64,000 nt of DNA from Lunularia cruciata (GCA_948567375.1 OX419758.1:68019001-68083000), one strand, 5' to 3'; numbered from the stretch's first letter, positions 10,186 to 22,289 are shown. Translations and numbers: made by a program. Notes: generated by a model from the letters alone, not told the origin.

Positions 10186-11610
10186 TTGATTAGTTCCAAT
10201 GGGATTGAAGGCTTGACCTATGCAAGTCTGCTTCACTTGCAAGGTATGATATCTAATTGGGGTTGTAGAATTTTGGTTGATGCTAGAAGTTCAAAGAATT
10301 GCATGTCTATGCAAGTAGCAAAGGAATTGGGTATTCTTATCAAGCCAATGATTGGGAGTAGTTTGATGATGGCGGATGGTAGAAAAGGTTCTGCATTCCG
10401 CACCTCGTATCCTGTTACCTTCAAGATTGGGAAGGAGTATTTGGAGTGTATGAGATTTGTAGTGGCACCTCTACACTATGATATCATTCTGGGTCTACCT
10501 TGGCTTGAACGTCATAAGGTTTAATTCGATTGGACCCGACGCCAAATTCAAGTACAACACCAAGGTAGGAAATTCCGATTAGGTTGTCTAGCACCTCTGA
10601 GTAAGACACCTTAGAATAGTCAGTCCCTAGGTGGGAATTTTGTCGAGAAGGTAGCCGTAGAGCGAATCTGGAAGGGAGATGAGTCCCAAGATGGGAAGTT
10701 TACCACAAAGGCAACCATGGAGCAAGCTTGGAAGAGAGATGAGTCCCTAGAAGGGAAGTTTATTAATGAAGCAGCCATAGAACAAGCTTTGGAGGAAGAT
10801 AAGTCTGTATTCATGGTGTGGATCAAGCCGATTGCACAAGAACAATCTGAGGAGGACCAAGTGCCGCATCAAGCAATGGTTGATCGGATAGTTCAGGAAT
10901 TTGCAGATGTGTTTCCGGACAATCTACCAAAGGGATTACCCTCTGATCGAGGTATGCCCTTCAAGATTGAGTTATTGCCAGGGAGTACTTTAGTGAGTAG
11001 ACCAATCTATCGGCTCTCACCAAAAGAGTTGGAGGAGTTGCGAACAACACTTATAGAGTTGTTGGAGAAGGATTTCATACAACATAGTACCTCTCCTTGG
11101 GGAGCACCGGTACTATTTGTTCCAAAGAAGGATTGAGGACTTCGCTTCTGTATTGATTATCATGGACTCAATAAGCAAACCGTGAAGAATGCATATCCCT
11201 TACCTCGGATCGATGACCTGCTTGATCAACTAAGTGGAGCACGCTACTTTTCCAAGTTGGATCTTTGTAGCGGCTATTAGCAAATTCCTATTGAAGGAGA
11301 GGATGTGCAAAAGACTGCTTTTCGCACAAGGTATGGACATTTTGAGTGGAGAGTTCTACCTTTCGGACTGACTAATGCTCCAACAGTCTTCATGGATCAG
11401 ATGCATCAGGTGTTGGATGGACTATTGGATTGGTCCATGGTGGTGTCCTTAGATGATATCTTAATCTATAGCAGGACAGAGGCAGAACATGTGAATCATG
11501 TGCGAGAAGTCCTAAGACGACTACGATAGTGGAAATTTTACTGCAAGAAGTCAAAGTGTGCTTTTTGGCAAAAGGAGGTTACCTTCTTGGGTCATAAGAT
11601 CTCATCAGAG
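10186..11610 (+). pseudogene. Element N protease and reverse transcriptase
   Basis: One frame carries an aspartic-protease region (RILVDARSSKN, where the catalytic DSG or DTG is usual, so it reads DAR; then DIILGLPWLERH), a linker with three imperfect repeats (10640-10800), and the RT from FKIELLPGSTL through [36 protein letters not shown] and SLDDILIYS, which keeps the catalytic aspartate pair. In-frame stops include 10522-10527, 10612, 11134, 11278 and 11527. A one-base deletion near 11610 moves the rest of pol to another frame. Confidence 0.92.
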
Positions 11611-13730
11611 GGATCAAGATGGAAGAAGAGAAGATCAAGGCCATTACTGATTGGCCTACCCCAAAGGATGCTATAGAAGTACAAACATTCAATGGATTGG
11701 CCAGTTTTTACCGACGGTTCATCCACTATTATGCTCACGTGGCTGCACCATTGACTGACCTCTTGGGGAAGAACTCGAGCTTCCAATGGACCACCAAGCA
11801 TGAAGAAGCATTCCAGAAGTTAAAGCATATGGTGTCTTCGAGACCTATTCTTTAACCATATGATCCTCAACTACCTTGTGTGGTTGATTTTGATACTACT
11901 AACTTTGCAATTGGAGCTGTGTTGCAACAAGAATTTCCAGATGGACTACATCCCATTGCCTTTGTGTCTCGCCGACTAAATACAGCTAAAAGAAATTACT
12001 CTGCTCAAGATCGAGAACAACTTGCAATGGTATATGCCACCAAAGTATGAAGGCATTATCTCTTGGGGAAACAAGTGATCATGCAAACTGATCACAAGCC
12101 ATTGTTGCAGACCTTACACTTGGAGCACATGAAGAGTCGGCATCATCGATGGGAAGAGCAACTCCAATTGTTTGACATCAAACTTGAGTACAAACCAGGT
12201 CGGTTCTATGTCATCCCCGATGCTCTATCACGACGACTTGATTTGAAGGATCTTCCTCTCATCACGGCGGCAATTACAACGGTGTCCATTGACCCTAAGG
12301 TCCATAATGAGTTTCAATCAGCTCTACAACAAGATCCCTTCTTCCAAATGGTACATGGTAGTCTGACATCACACGAAAAGGAGTACAACACCTTCTCCTT
12401 CAAGGAAGACCTCTTATTCCATGCGGACCAGATTTATGCTCCAGCCAAAGGTAATCTTTGACTTGTGCGCCTTCAAGAAGCCCATGATTTACCCATCGCT
12501 GGTCACATGGGAGTAGACAAGACCTTGGGCACCGTCCAACGCCAATGGTGGTGGCCCAACATGACACGAGATGTTCGAGACTTTGTCCGATCATGTGAGA
12601 GTTGCCATCAGAATGAGGCCAGCAACCAGAAGCCGAGTGGACTCCTTCAACCACTCGCCATTCCATCCGCTTGCTGGGAGCATGTGAACTTGGATCTCAT
12701 CACATCCTTGCCAAGGACAAAACAAGGACACACCGCAATTGTGGTAGTTGTGCATAAGCTTAGTAAGCAAATCCACTTGGCACCAACCTGTGATACCATG
12801 GATGCTCCAACCCTAGCGCAAATCTACTTCGACAATATCTTCAAGCATCATGGGATGCCACGTGTACTCATCTTTGACCGTGATCCTTGATTTACCGGGA
12901 AGTTTTGGCAAGCACTCTTCCAGATACTTGGCACCAAGCTTGCTTTGTCCACGGCCTATCATCCTCAAACTGATAGACAAACCAAACATGCAAATCGTAC
13001 ATTGGAGGATATGTTGTGAGCCTTTGTCAATGTCCATCATACCAATTAGGACGAATGTCTTGCAGTTGCAAAATTTGCTTACAACAATTCCAAACAGGTA
13101 AGCACCGGAGTTTCTCCCTTCTTTCTCAATTTTGGCCAAGATCTGCTTGTTCCAGATTCTCTTCTTGTTCCCCCTCCATCTCAAGTTCCTCATACTTCCA
13201 CATTCTTGACCACTATATCCCAATCGCTCCAACAAGCCAAATCTCACCTCCTTGTTGCTCAGAATCGCCAAAAACAATATGCAGACCACCATCGTCGTGA
13301 TCTCACCTTTGAAGTTGGTGATAAAGTCATGCTATCCTCCAGTAACCTCCCTCTCCCACTTGATATCCAAGTTTGTAAACTTGCCCCTAACTGGATAGGA
13401 CCCTTTGATATCACCCACATTGTCTCTCCTATTGCTTATCAACTTGCCGTACCTTGTCACATGCATATCCATCCTATCTTTCATGTTTCCAAGTTGAAAC
13501 CCTTTGTTCCTAACCCCTCTTCCTTTTCCTCTCGAGTCCAACCTCTCCCTCTTCCTGTCCCTATCAATGATCATGAGGAGTACAAAGTTGATCGTATCCT
13601 TGCGCATCGCCATATCCAACAAGGCCGTCACCAACATACGGAGTACAAGGTCCTTTGGAAAGGGTATCCCCTTCATGATGCTACCTGGGAACCTCTTTCT
13701 CACCTCCAAAATGCACAGACGGCTCTCTAG
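11610..13730 (+). pseudogene. Element N RNase H, integrase and chromodomain
   Basis: A single frame runs 2.1 kb with stops near 11853, 12048, 12459, 12888, 13017 and 13050. It covers the RT thumb and connection (WPTPKDAIEVQTFNGLASF), RNase H (CVVDFDTTNFAIGAVLQQ; MQTDHKPLL), the integrase zinc-binding domain (HDLPIAGHMGVDKT and CESC), the DDE core (NLDLITSLP; IFDRDP) and a C-terminal domain with VGDKVMLSSSNL. It ends in a chromodomain (about 13578-13728) with EEYKVDRILAH and YKVLWKGYPLHDATWEPL, which marks it as a chromovirus. Confidence 0.94.
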
Positions 13731-13784
13731 GAATTTGAAGCTTCATTGGCGACGAGGATGTCACCAACTAGCGGCGGGGGAATA

Positions 13785-14222
13785 TGTAACAATATGGAGT
13801 TTAGCGACAAAGTTAGTCGGGCTCACGAAGTGTCACATAAGACAAATTAGCCTAGAATATTCCGGAAGTATCTAGGAAGCTTCTTGGGAAGCTTCCCGGT
13901 TAGCTTAGCTTGCACCTTAAGTAAGTAGCTTCTAGAAGGAAGCTCCTAGAAGCTTCCAACTAGCTTAGCTTGCACGCCAAGTAGGCGGCTTCTAAAAGGA
14001 AGCTTCTTGAGAAGCTTCCTAGTTAACTTGGCTTGCACTCTAAGAAAGCGGCTTAAGAAAGCAGCTTGAGGAAGCTTCTTGAGAAGCTTCTCAAGGGCCT
14101 TGTATGCTACCTATAAATACCAAAGCCAAAGCTCATGCTAGGCATTTGGAGTTTTCCCTCATTTAGTGTCCCAATGTAAGTTTCCATTCTCCTATTTCTC
14201 TCCTCAGTTTTGGTCTTTTACA
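13785..14222 (+). repeat. 3' LTR of element N
   Basis: 438 bp, TGTAAC...TTTTACA, preceded by a G-rich polypurine-like tract (GCGGCGGGGGAA, 13771-13782) that would prime plus-strand synthesis. TSD CTTTC follows at 14223. Confidence 0.95.
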
Positions 14223-14354
14223 CTTTCTCTCATTTCTCTCTAGATCCATCCCTAATCTTATTGCAACAGAGCAAGACAAGAAATTCTCTATTGCTCCCGG
14301 ATCCATCAATACTCTTACTTGATTGCCTTCTAGTACTCCATTCACAACAATCAA
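14163..14354 (-). pseudogene. Element H protease N-terminal half
   Basis: The minus-strand frame beyond the N insertion reads VLMDPGAIENFLSCSVA, matching the active-site region of retroelement aspartic proteases, with DPG in place of DSG. It continues in 8587 downward once N and one TSD copy are ignored. The part below 14228 belongs to the N LTR and is not coding. Confidence 0.78.
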
Positions 14355-14429
14355 TTATGGGATTGCCTTTTGGTACCTTGCACACTCGTCTTCTTCCTTC
14401 CCTTGACTTTTTGTTTCCTTATTGAGCCA

Positions 14430-15560
14430 TTAAGGCCGAGAGGTGAATTTACTGGCAATTTTCATTTTTTGAGGTGATTTCCATCTCTTCTTCTTCAGTG
14501 CATTGCTCCATGTTGTTCAAAGATTGTTTATATGGAGGCCGAGGGCCTCTAGGGAGATGAGCGTGACAATTGGTAGATATGTGCCCAATGCAACCACAAT
14601 TGTAACAATGGCGTTGTTCTCCTCGAGTTCCTTTTCCTCATGGGACTCCATCTCTCCTTTCTTCTACCCGTCCCCGATCTCCTTGAAGCAATCGTGCTCC
14701 TCGGTCTTGAAACTGAAGGTTGTCCAGTCCCATTGGTATTGGTCCACCCATGTGTGGCATTTCTGCCCAATAATGTTGAGGTGGAACTACTCCTCACCTC
14801 CATCCAATACCCCTACTATTCTTTGTGCACAAGCAATGGCTTCAAATATTGTGCGAGGATTTTGTACCATGACTTCTTGGCAAATCCGCTCCTTCAATCC
14901 ACGTTTGAAATTGTCAAGAGCCTCTATTGGACTCATGTCAATTATTGCCACTTGTAGATCCAAAAATGACTCTACATACTCTTGTACACTATTCTTTCTG
15001 TTTCAATCCCCATAGTCGGATTTGGGCCATGTGCACAAAATCCATCGATTAGAAATTCTTCAACAATCCTTCTTGCATTGCTGTCAACGTGACCTCCCTT
15101 CTCTTTGCCAACATGGATTGTTCCCAAGCATCATACCATGTAAGGGCTTTATCAATCAAGTACTCACATGCAAACATGCTTCCAACATGCTTGGTGATCT
15201 TAGTTGAGAACAATCAGAAGTATTGATTCATTCTTGAGATCTAGTTCTCCATTACTCCCATCATACATTGCCCCTTGTAAGACTAAATATTGCAGTGGCT
15301 CTTCATCTAGAGTAGCAATGTGGCTTCATCTAGAGTAGCAATGTGGCTTCATTGTTGATTGGGTTTGTAGGTACGGGTGCCTCTCCAAGTACTTCAATTG
15401 TAGGTACAGGGTTTTGGGCAAGCTCTAATTCTTGCATTGCTTGATCATTCTTGAGGGTCTGCACTTGACTTTGTAATGCCTCCATGGTCATCTTAATCTC
15501 TCAAAATTTGTTCAACATCTCTTGCATTCCTTGCACCAGCTCTTGCAATTGTGGATCCAT
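14430..15560 (-). pseudogene. Element H gag
   Basis: The minus-strand start is ATG at 15560-15558 (MDPQLQELVQGMQEMLNKF), followed by a glutamine- and leucine-rich segment (TMEALQSQVQTLKND). Gag core remnants follow in several frames, then an intact CCHC knuckle at 14566-14607 (CYNCGCIGHISTNC). A 23-bp tandem duplication at about 15301-15346 shifts the frame. Confidence 0.82.
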
Positions 15561-16146
15561 GGTTCTTGCCAACACTTAATCACTACTGTCTACTTCAATA
15601 GAGAGTTAATATGATCACTTTGGAGGGCACACAAACTATTGGGACTACCATTGAGACCTTAGAAGTTATCACTTGTAGATAATATTTCTCACCAAAATTC
15701 CTGACCACAAAATCTCTAAACATCACTTTTGGTTCAACAACATAACAAATTTCTACTTGCGTGTTGAAAGGGAGAGGATTTGGGACATTCAAATCTATCA
15801 CAACATAGATTAATAAATATAGATTGTCAAATCCCACTCTCTATTATAAATCACTACAGGCAAAATCATCGAGTTTGGTGAATTCATCACTATGTCTATG
15901 AACTTTGCTCCAAAATGGTAAACAAGGTATACTCTCACTTGCTCTTGCTGAATGTACATGACCTTGATATGGAACAGATTCAGAAAACGAGGTGCAAGAA
16001 ATTGTCCTCTGTGAGCTTCTATCTCATTCTCTCTCTAAAGCACTCCTATCTTATCACTTTCTCTATGGGTTTCCATTCCAAAATTACTCAATCTCAGTAG
16101 CCCATGTTCTTCTAAGAGGGGTGAGCCACTCTCTTGGGTTGAAACA

Positions 16147-16161
16147 CCTGCTCTGATTCCA
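16147..16161 (-). promoter_or_regulatory. Primer-binding site of element H (initiator-Met tRNA)
   Basis: On the minus strand TGGAATCAGAGCAGG follows the 5' LTR after one base, differing from the usual initiator-Met complement TGGTATCAGAGC at one position. Confidence 0.88.
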
Positions 16162-16162
16162 T

Positions 16163-16906
16163 TGTAATGTTATGAGGATAACAAAGAAACACAGACACAA
16201 AAACAAAAATTTCACACTCAAACTCTGATGCCCCAAAGGAGCACCCTCTCTTGATTATATAGCCAAAGAGGATCTCCTCCAAGGAAGCTCCACCATAGGA
16301 TAAGGTACATGGATAAGTGATCTGTAAGCAAGCTCCACTTTCAAATTATATGCTTGGATGGGTGACATGTTGGTCCTGGTCCTATCTGGTTGGTCAAATA
16401 GGGTTTGACCAGAGGAATCTTTTAGGGAGTCTTCTTGTAAGAATCTCAAAATCACGTGGGGGAGGTATCATTGGAAATCTCTCAACAAGACAAACCAAGG
16501 GGGAGCAAAAGCCAACCTTTTGTCCATTGGGGGGAGGAATGTGCACATTTTCAAGGCCTAATTCATCCATTTAGGCCTCCAAAATTGCCTTCAAAGATTT
16601 CAAGCATATTTTGGTTCCTACTCTATTAGTAGAAGACCCCTTTTGGTGATACATCTTTTTGATCTGTTTAGTCCATCATGTATAACATCCTTCTAGATGT
16701 TACCAAACTAATTTTTACCTTTAGATCATATGTCTAGCTATTGGTTCTAAGGTTTTCAAGTAATTTCAATTTCTATCCTACTAGTAGAAGTACTCTTTTG
16801 GTGATACTTCTATTTGATCTATTTTTTCCATCATGTATAATATCATTCCAGATGTTACCAAACCAAATTTCACATCTAGATCATATGGCTAGCTATTGGA
16901 ATTACA
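16163..16906 (-). repeat. 5' LTR of element H
   Basis: 744 bp, TGTAATG...ATTACA on the plus strand. It pairs with 4656-5396 and also shows the 155-bp internal doubling. It is followed by TSD AGCAT at 16907-16911. Confidence 0.92.
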
Positions 16907-16911
16907 AGCAT

Positions 16912-18250
16912 AAGGATTATTTGACATCCTTCTTAACTCTTCATCATTTGATGTGCATGGCTCCAAGATAACTTGTAATGATTTGCAATTGGTACACTTA
17001 AAGATATAGAAATTTCCACACCAAAGCATACAAGTAACTTTTCCACATACCTTCTTTGTGAAATACAAAGTTTTCCCCTGCTCCTAACCCTATGTATTTC
17101 AATTCCAAGTACCTTCTTAGAAGGGCCTAAGTGCTTCATCTCGAATGCCTTATGTAACCTCACTTTTAGTTTCTAGACCTCAATTATGTCTTCCGCAACC
17201 ATCAACATGCCATCCATGTATAATACAAGGATAATCAAATCAAAGTAGTTGGTCCCATATACCTTCTTGATGTATACATAACAATCTAACTCATTGTGGT
17301 TAAAGCCTTGCTTTAACTAACACAAAAGCATCAAATTTTTGGTATCACAACCTTGGACTCTATTTCAATCCCTATAATGATTTTTGTAACTTATAAACTA
17401 AGTTCTATCTCCTTGGTACCACAAAGCCCTTTGGCTAATTTATGTAAATCTCGTCCTCTAGTTCTCCATGTAGAAATGCAATAGTGATATCTATTTGCTC
17501 TAACTCCAAGTTATGCAAAGTAACTACTACAAACAAAACATGAATAAGAGGGATCTCTAGCATTGGAAAAAATATCTCATTGAAGTAGATGCACTCTTTT
17601 TGGCTATAGCCTTTTGCTAAAAGCTTTGCTTTGTATCAAGCTCTCTATTTGTTTCTGAAAGTCCTTCCTATTTATGATAATCCATCTACAACCAATTGCC
17701 TTCTTGTCTACAAGCAATTTCTCAAGTCTCCAAGTTCAGTTTTGAATAAGGGACTTCATCTCCTCTTCCATTGCATTTTACCACCTTTGATTATCTAGAT
17801 CTTGTGTTGCTTCCTTAAATGTAGAAGGCTCATCATGTTCAGTGAGCAAAGCATAACCTACGAGAGAATGCTAATATCTATTTGGCAGTCTTCTCTCTCT
17901 AATAAGATACCTATGTTCAGCTACACTTTTTGGTGGTCTCTCTTCATGTAGATAACCTTGAAAATCTGTAAGAGAAGAGATTTCTTCTATTTCTTTCTCC
18001 TCAATTTTTACTAGAATAATATTTATGTAATATAATTTTTTTCTAAATCAGATGTAGTAGTTTTCTCCATCATACTACTCTCATCAATATTATATCTCTA
18101 CTCACAAATAGATAACATTTGGTAGGATCCCACAATCTAAACCTTTCTTATTTGTCTCATAACATAAGAATATGCATCCTAGAATCAATATCTAACTTTG
18201 ACCTCTGTTCTAGTGGAACATGAACATAATCCACTACACTACACTACATC
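16912..18250 (-). pseudogene. Copia C1 reverse transcriptase and RT-integrase linker
   Basis: Minus-strand translation gives FEMKHLGPSKKVLGIEIH and SQRRYVEKLLVCFG (16933-17163), preceded by the active-site strand reading YMDGML instead of YVDDML near 17210, and fragments of the RT fingers and the integrase linker up to 18250 in several frames. It is strongly decayed. Confidence 0.8.
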
Positions 18251-18259
18251 CAAATATTC

Positions 18260-18605
18260 TCAATGAAGAATAATTGACCTGCCAACCTGTCCATTTCTAC
18301 ATTGGTGTCTTGCACTCAAGAATAGTAGACATAGAGATATTTACCAGATAACATGCTATATTTATAGCTCATGTCTAGAAGCTCTTCTCCAAACCAACAT
18401 TGCTCAACATACTTTGAGTTGTCTCCACGAGAGTCAAATTCATCTATTCTATTATGGTGTTTGCCGAGGAGTACTAGAGATAGTAAATTGATGTACTATT
18501 CTTTTTATCTTGCAAAACTGATCAAACTCCTTTGATGAGTACTTTATGCCACTATCAAAACATAAATACTTCACTTTGCTTCTTGGTTTTTTTACATTGA
18601 TTGAG
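18260..18605 (-). pseudogene. Copia C1 integrase, C-terminal part of core
   Basis: The minus strand shows KYLCFDSGIKYSSKEFDQFC and HQFTISSTP, corresponding to the second catalytic Asp strand and the glutamate-helix approach of copia integrase; the catalytic Asp reads within CFDSG. It is cut at 18605 by element N2 and continues from 24290. Confidence 0.78.
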
Positions 18606-19050
18606 TATAAAAGACTAAGACCAAGGAGAGAAATAGAAGAATGGAAGACCATATTATGACACTTGAATGAGGGAAACTCCAAATGCCTAACATGAGCTTG
18701 GGCTTTGGAATTTTTTTATAGAGAGCATACAAGGCTCTTGAGAAGCTTCATCAAACCGCTTTCTTGGAGAACAAGCCAAGTTAACCAAGAAGTTTCTATC
18801 TTGAAGCCGCCTACTTGGCGTGCAAGCTAAACTAGTCAGAAGCTTCCTTCTAGAAATTACCTACTTAAGGTGCAAGCTAAGCTAGCTGGGAAGCTTCCTC
18901 CTAGAAGTTATCACTTGGCATGCAAGTTACCCAATACTTGGAAGGTACCAAATAGCTTTCTAGATACTTTTAGAATATTCTAGGCTAATTTAGCCTATTT
19001 GCTACTTTGTTAGCCTTGACTATCTTATCAATAAACTCCATATTGTTACA
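18606..19050 (-). repeat. 3' LTR of element N2
   Basis: 445 bp, TATAAAAGAC...TTGTTACA on the plus strand, the reverse complement of the N LTR, with the first base pair mutated TG to TA. Confidence 0.92.
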
Positions 19051-19059
19051 TATTCCCCC

Positions 19060-20640
19060 ACTGCTAGTTGTCCTCATCACCATTGAACCTTCAAACTCAT
19101 GGATGACCCTTTGTGCATCTTGGAGATGAGAAAGAGATTCCCAAGTGGCATCATGAAGAGGATGCCCTTTCCAAAGGACTTTGTACTCTATATGTTGTTG
19201 GAGGTCTTGTTGAATGTGGTGATGAGCACAAATGCAATCAACTTCATACTCCTCATGATCATTGATAGGATAGGAGGAGGAAGAGGTTGGACATGAGAGG
19301 AAAAAGAAGATGGATTAGGAACAAAAGGTTTCAATTTAGAAACATGAAAGACAAGGTGGATGTGCATATGAGAAGGCAATGTAAGTTGATAAGCAACATG
19401 AGAAATGATTTGGATGACATCATAGGGTCCTATCCAATTAAAAGTAAGTTTATGGACTTGGGTATCAAGTGGGAGGGGTAAGTTACTAGATAAGAGCATG
19501 CTCTTATCACCAACTTGAAAGGTGAGAACACAACAATAGTGGTCTACATTTTTTTTTAAAAATTTTGAGCAACATGGAGATGAGATTTGGCATTTTGGAG
19601 GGATTGGGATATGGTGCTCAAGAAGGTAGAAGTATGAGGGACATGAGATGGGAGGAGGAGCAAGAAGGGAATCTGGAACAAATGGATCTTGGCCAAAATT
19701 AAGAAAGAAAGAAGAGAAGTCGGTGTTTGCCTGTTTGGAATTATTGTATGTAAACTAAACAACTACAAGATATTCATCTTAGTTGGTATGGTAAATGTTG
19801 ACAAAGACACAAAGCATATCATCCAAGATGCGAATTTGCACGTTTGGTTTGTCCATCAATTTGAGGATGATAAGCATGAACAAAACAAACTTGGTGCCAA
19901 GTATATGGAAGAGTGCTTGCCAAAGTTTTCTAGTGAATTGAGGATCATTGTTGGAGATGAGTACATGCGGCATCCCATGATGCTTGAAGATATTGTAGAA
20001 ACTGATATACACCAATGCTGGAGCATCCATTGTATCAAAGGTTGGTGCCAAATGGATTCGCTTACTACGCTTATCCACAAACACCATGATGCTATGTGAC
20101 CTTGCTTTGTTTTGGGAAAGGATCTGATGAGATCTAAGTTCATGTGTTCTCATCAAGTAGATGGAATGGGGAGTGGTTGAAGGAGTCCATTTGGTTTTTG
20201 GTTGCTTGCTTTGTTGCATTTGCAACTCTCACAAGATCAGACAAACTCTCAAACATTTTGTGCCATGTTGGGCCACCACCATTGGCATTGGAGGGTACCT
20301 AAGGTCTTATCCATACCCATGTGACCAGTGATTGGTAAGTCATGGGCTTCTTGAAGGTGCAAAAGTCGGAGATCACTCTTGGTTGGAACATAGATCTGAC
20401 TCTAATAGAATAGAAAGCCTTCCTTGAAGGAGAAGGTGTTGTGCTCCTTGTCGCATGCTGCAAGACAACCTTGTACCATATGAAAGAAGAGATCTTGTTG
20501 TAAAGCTATCCTAAATTTGATTTGGACTTAGAGTAGACTAACACCGTTGTAATTGCAATTGTGATGAGAAGAAGAGACTTCAAATCAAGTCATTGTGATA
20601 GTGCATCAAGGATAACATGAAAAAAACTAGGTTTTTATTC
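19060..20640 (-). pseudogene. Element N2 integrase and chromodomain
   Basis: Minus-strand pieces mirror element N: KHHGMPHVLISNNDPQFT and VDKRSKRIHLAPTFDTMD (19779-20225, integrase core), SNLPLPLDTQVHKL with FHVSKLKPFVPNPSSF (19188-19499, C-terminal domain), and chromodomain remnants at about 19095-19260. Frames shift several times; the integrase zinc-binding part decays at 20220-20500. Confidence 0.85.
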
Positions 20641-22010
20641 AATTTTGATGTCAAAAAGTTATAGTTGTTCTTCCCATCAATGATGTTGACTTTTCATGTG
20701 TTCCAAGTGTAATGTTTGCAACAAGGGTTTGTGATCGGTTTGCATGATCACTTGTTTTCCCAAGAGATAATACCTCTATACCTTGGTGGGATATACCATT
20801 GCTACTTGTTCTTGATCTCAAGTAGAGTATTTCCTTTTTGTGGTATTTAGTCTATGAGACACAAAGACAATGGAATGTAACCCATTTAAGAATTCTCATT
20901 GCAACATGGCTCCAAATGCAAACAGGAATTGTTGCTATTGATTCAATGATTCCTATTGGACGTGGTCAACGAGAATTAATTATTGGAGATCGACAAACAG
21001 GAAAAACTTTCAAAGTTAGAAGCATTGAAATCAACCATACAAGGTAGTTGAGGGTCGTATGGTTGAAGAAAGGGTCTTGAAGACACCATATGTTTTACCT
21101 TTTGGAATGCTTCTTTGTGCTGGCGGTCCGCTAAAAGCTTGAGTTCTCCCCAAGAGGTTGGTTAATGGTGCAAGCAAATGAGCATAATAGTGGATGAAAC
21201 ATCGATAAAAACTTGCCAATCCATTAAGTGCTTGTACTTCTATAGCATCCTTTGGAGTAGGCCAATCAATAATGGCCTTGATTCCCTCTGATGAGATCTT
21301 GTGATCCAAGAAGGTAACTTCCTTCTACCAAAAGGCACACTTTGACTTCTTACAATAAAACTTCTACTAACTTAGTCGTCTTAGGACTTCTCACACATAA
21401 TTTATGTGTACTACCTCTATCTTGCTATAGATTAAAATATCATCCAAGAAAACCACCATGTATTGATCCAATAGCTCATCCAACACCCAATGCATCTGAT
21501 CTATGAAGATTATTGGAGCATTAGCGAGCCCAAAAGGAAAAACTCTCCACTCAAAATGCACATACCTCATGCAAAAGGTAATCTTTTGGACATTTTCTCT
21601 ATCAATGGGAATATGCCAATATTCACTTTAGAGATCTAACTTGGAGAAGTATCATGCACCACTCAATTGATAGAGCAAGTCATCAATTCAACGTAAGGGG
21701 TATGAATTCTTCACTGCTTGTTTATTAGGGCTATGAAAATCAATACAAAAGTGAAGTCCTCCATCTTTCTTTGGAACAAATAGTACCGGTGCTCCCCAAG
21801 GAGATGTACTATATCATATGAAATCCTTCTCCAAATTTTTTGTTCAGTGTTGTTCAAAGCTCATCCAAATCCTTTGGTGAGAGCTGATAGATTGGTTACT
21901 CATTGGAGTACTTCTTGGCAAGAACTCAATCTTGAAGGGCATACCACAATCAAAGAGTAATCCCTTCAACAAATCATCTGGAAACACATCTAAAAACTCC
22001 TAGACTATTT
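20640..22010 (-). pseudogene. Element N2 RNase H and reverse transcriptase
   Basis: Minus-strand remnants include the RNase H segment on both sides of the plastid insert, WPTPKDAIEVQALNGLASF (21031-21309), and the RT active site FLDDILIYS near 21450, which keeps both aspartates. Upstream RT parts lie at 21560-21960 in mixed frames. Confidence 0.85.
20915..21011 (+). other. atpA: Nuclear plastid DNA insert (NUPT): fragment of atpA, ATP synthase alpha subunit
   Basis: On the plus strand the bases encode [20 protein letters not shown] and then [10 protein letters not shown], the nucleotide-binding P-loop region of the chloroplast ATP synthase alpha subunit; GDRQTGKT is the Walker A motif. The IVAIDSMIP wording fits the plastid form better than the mitochondrial one. 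The match starts near the CAAACAGG at 20919 and stops near 21009. It is flanked on both sides by N2 RNase H sequence in the opposite strand ([12 protein letters not shown] on one side, GAMLQ on the other), so about 95 bp of plastid DNA was inserted there. It is far too short to function. Confidence 0.9.
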
Positions 22011-22289
22011 GATCAACCATTGCTTGACAAGGCTTTTGATTCTTCTTAGATCCTCTATGCACAATCAGCTTGATCCACATTACAAAAACAGATTTATCTT
22101 CCTCCAAAGCTTATTCTATGGCTTCTTCACTAACAAACTTAATATCTGGAGACTTATTTTCCTTCAAAGCTTTCTATATGGCTACTTTCTTAACAAGCTT
22201 CCCATCTTGGGATTGATTATTCTTAGATGTCTTACTCAAAGGTGCCATACAACCTAATAGAAAAATTCCTACCTTGATGTTGTACTTGA

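Larger units (their letters stand above)
8588..14222 (+). mobile_element. Ty3/gypsy chromovirus N, nested in element H
   Basis: A 5635-bp element on the plus strand, opposite to its host H. It is bounded by LTRs and a perfect target duplication CTTTC (8583-8587 and 14223-14227). Order: LTR, primer site, gag, protease, RT, RNase H, integrase, chromodomain, polypurine tract, LTR. It is the best preserved element here: single frames run for hundreds of codons, and damage is mostly isolated stops (TGA, TAG, TAA) at positions where CGA, CAG, CAA or TGG are expected, plus a few single-base shifts. The 5' LTR starts TA instead of TG. Confidence 0.95.
4656..16906 (-). mobile_element. Ty3/gypsy chromovirus H, complete but degenerate, with a nested element
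   Basis: The element is bounded by two LTRs in the same orientation and by a perfect 5-bp target duplication, AGCAT at 4651-4655 and 16907-16911. Minus-strand order is 5' LTR, initiator-Met primer site, gag, protease, reverse transcriptase, RNase H, integrase, chromodomain, 3' LTR. The plus-strand element N (8588-14222) sits in its protease region; without N and one TSD copy, H is about 6.6 kb. It is inserted in copia C1 20 bp from a solo LTR of its own family. All reading frames carry stops or shifts. Confidence 0.93.

Noticed and set aside
20838-21047. A host gene encoding an ATP synthase subunit
   Set aside because: Only about 31 codons match plastid atpA; the flanks are opposite-strand gypsy RNase H.
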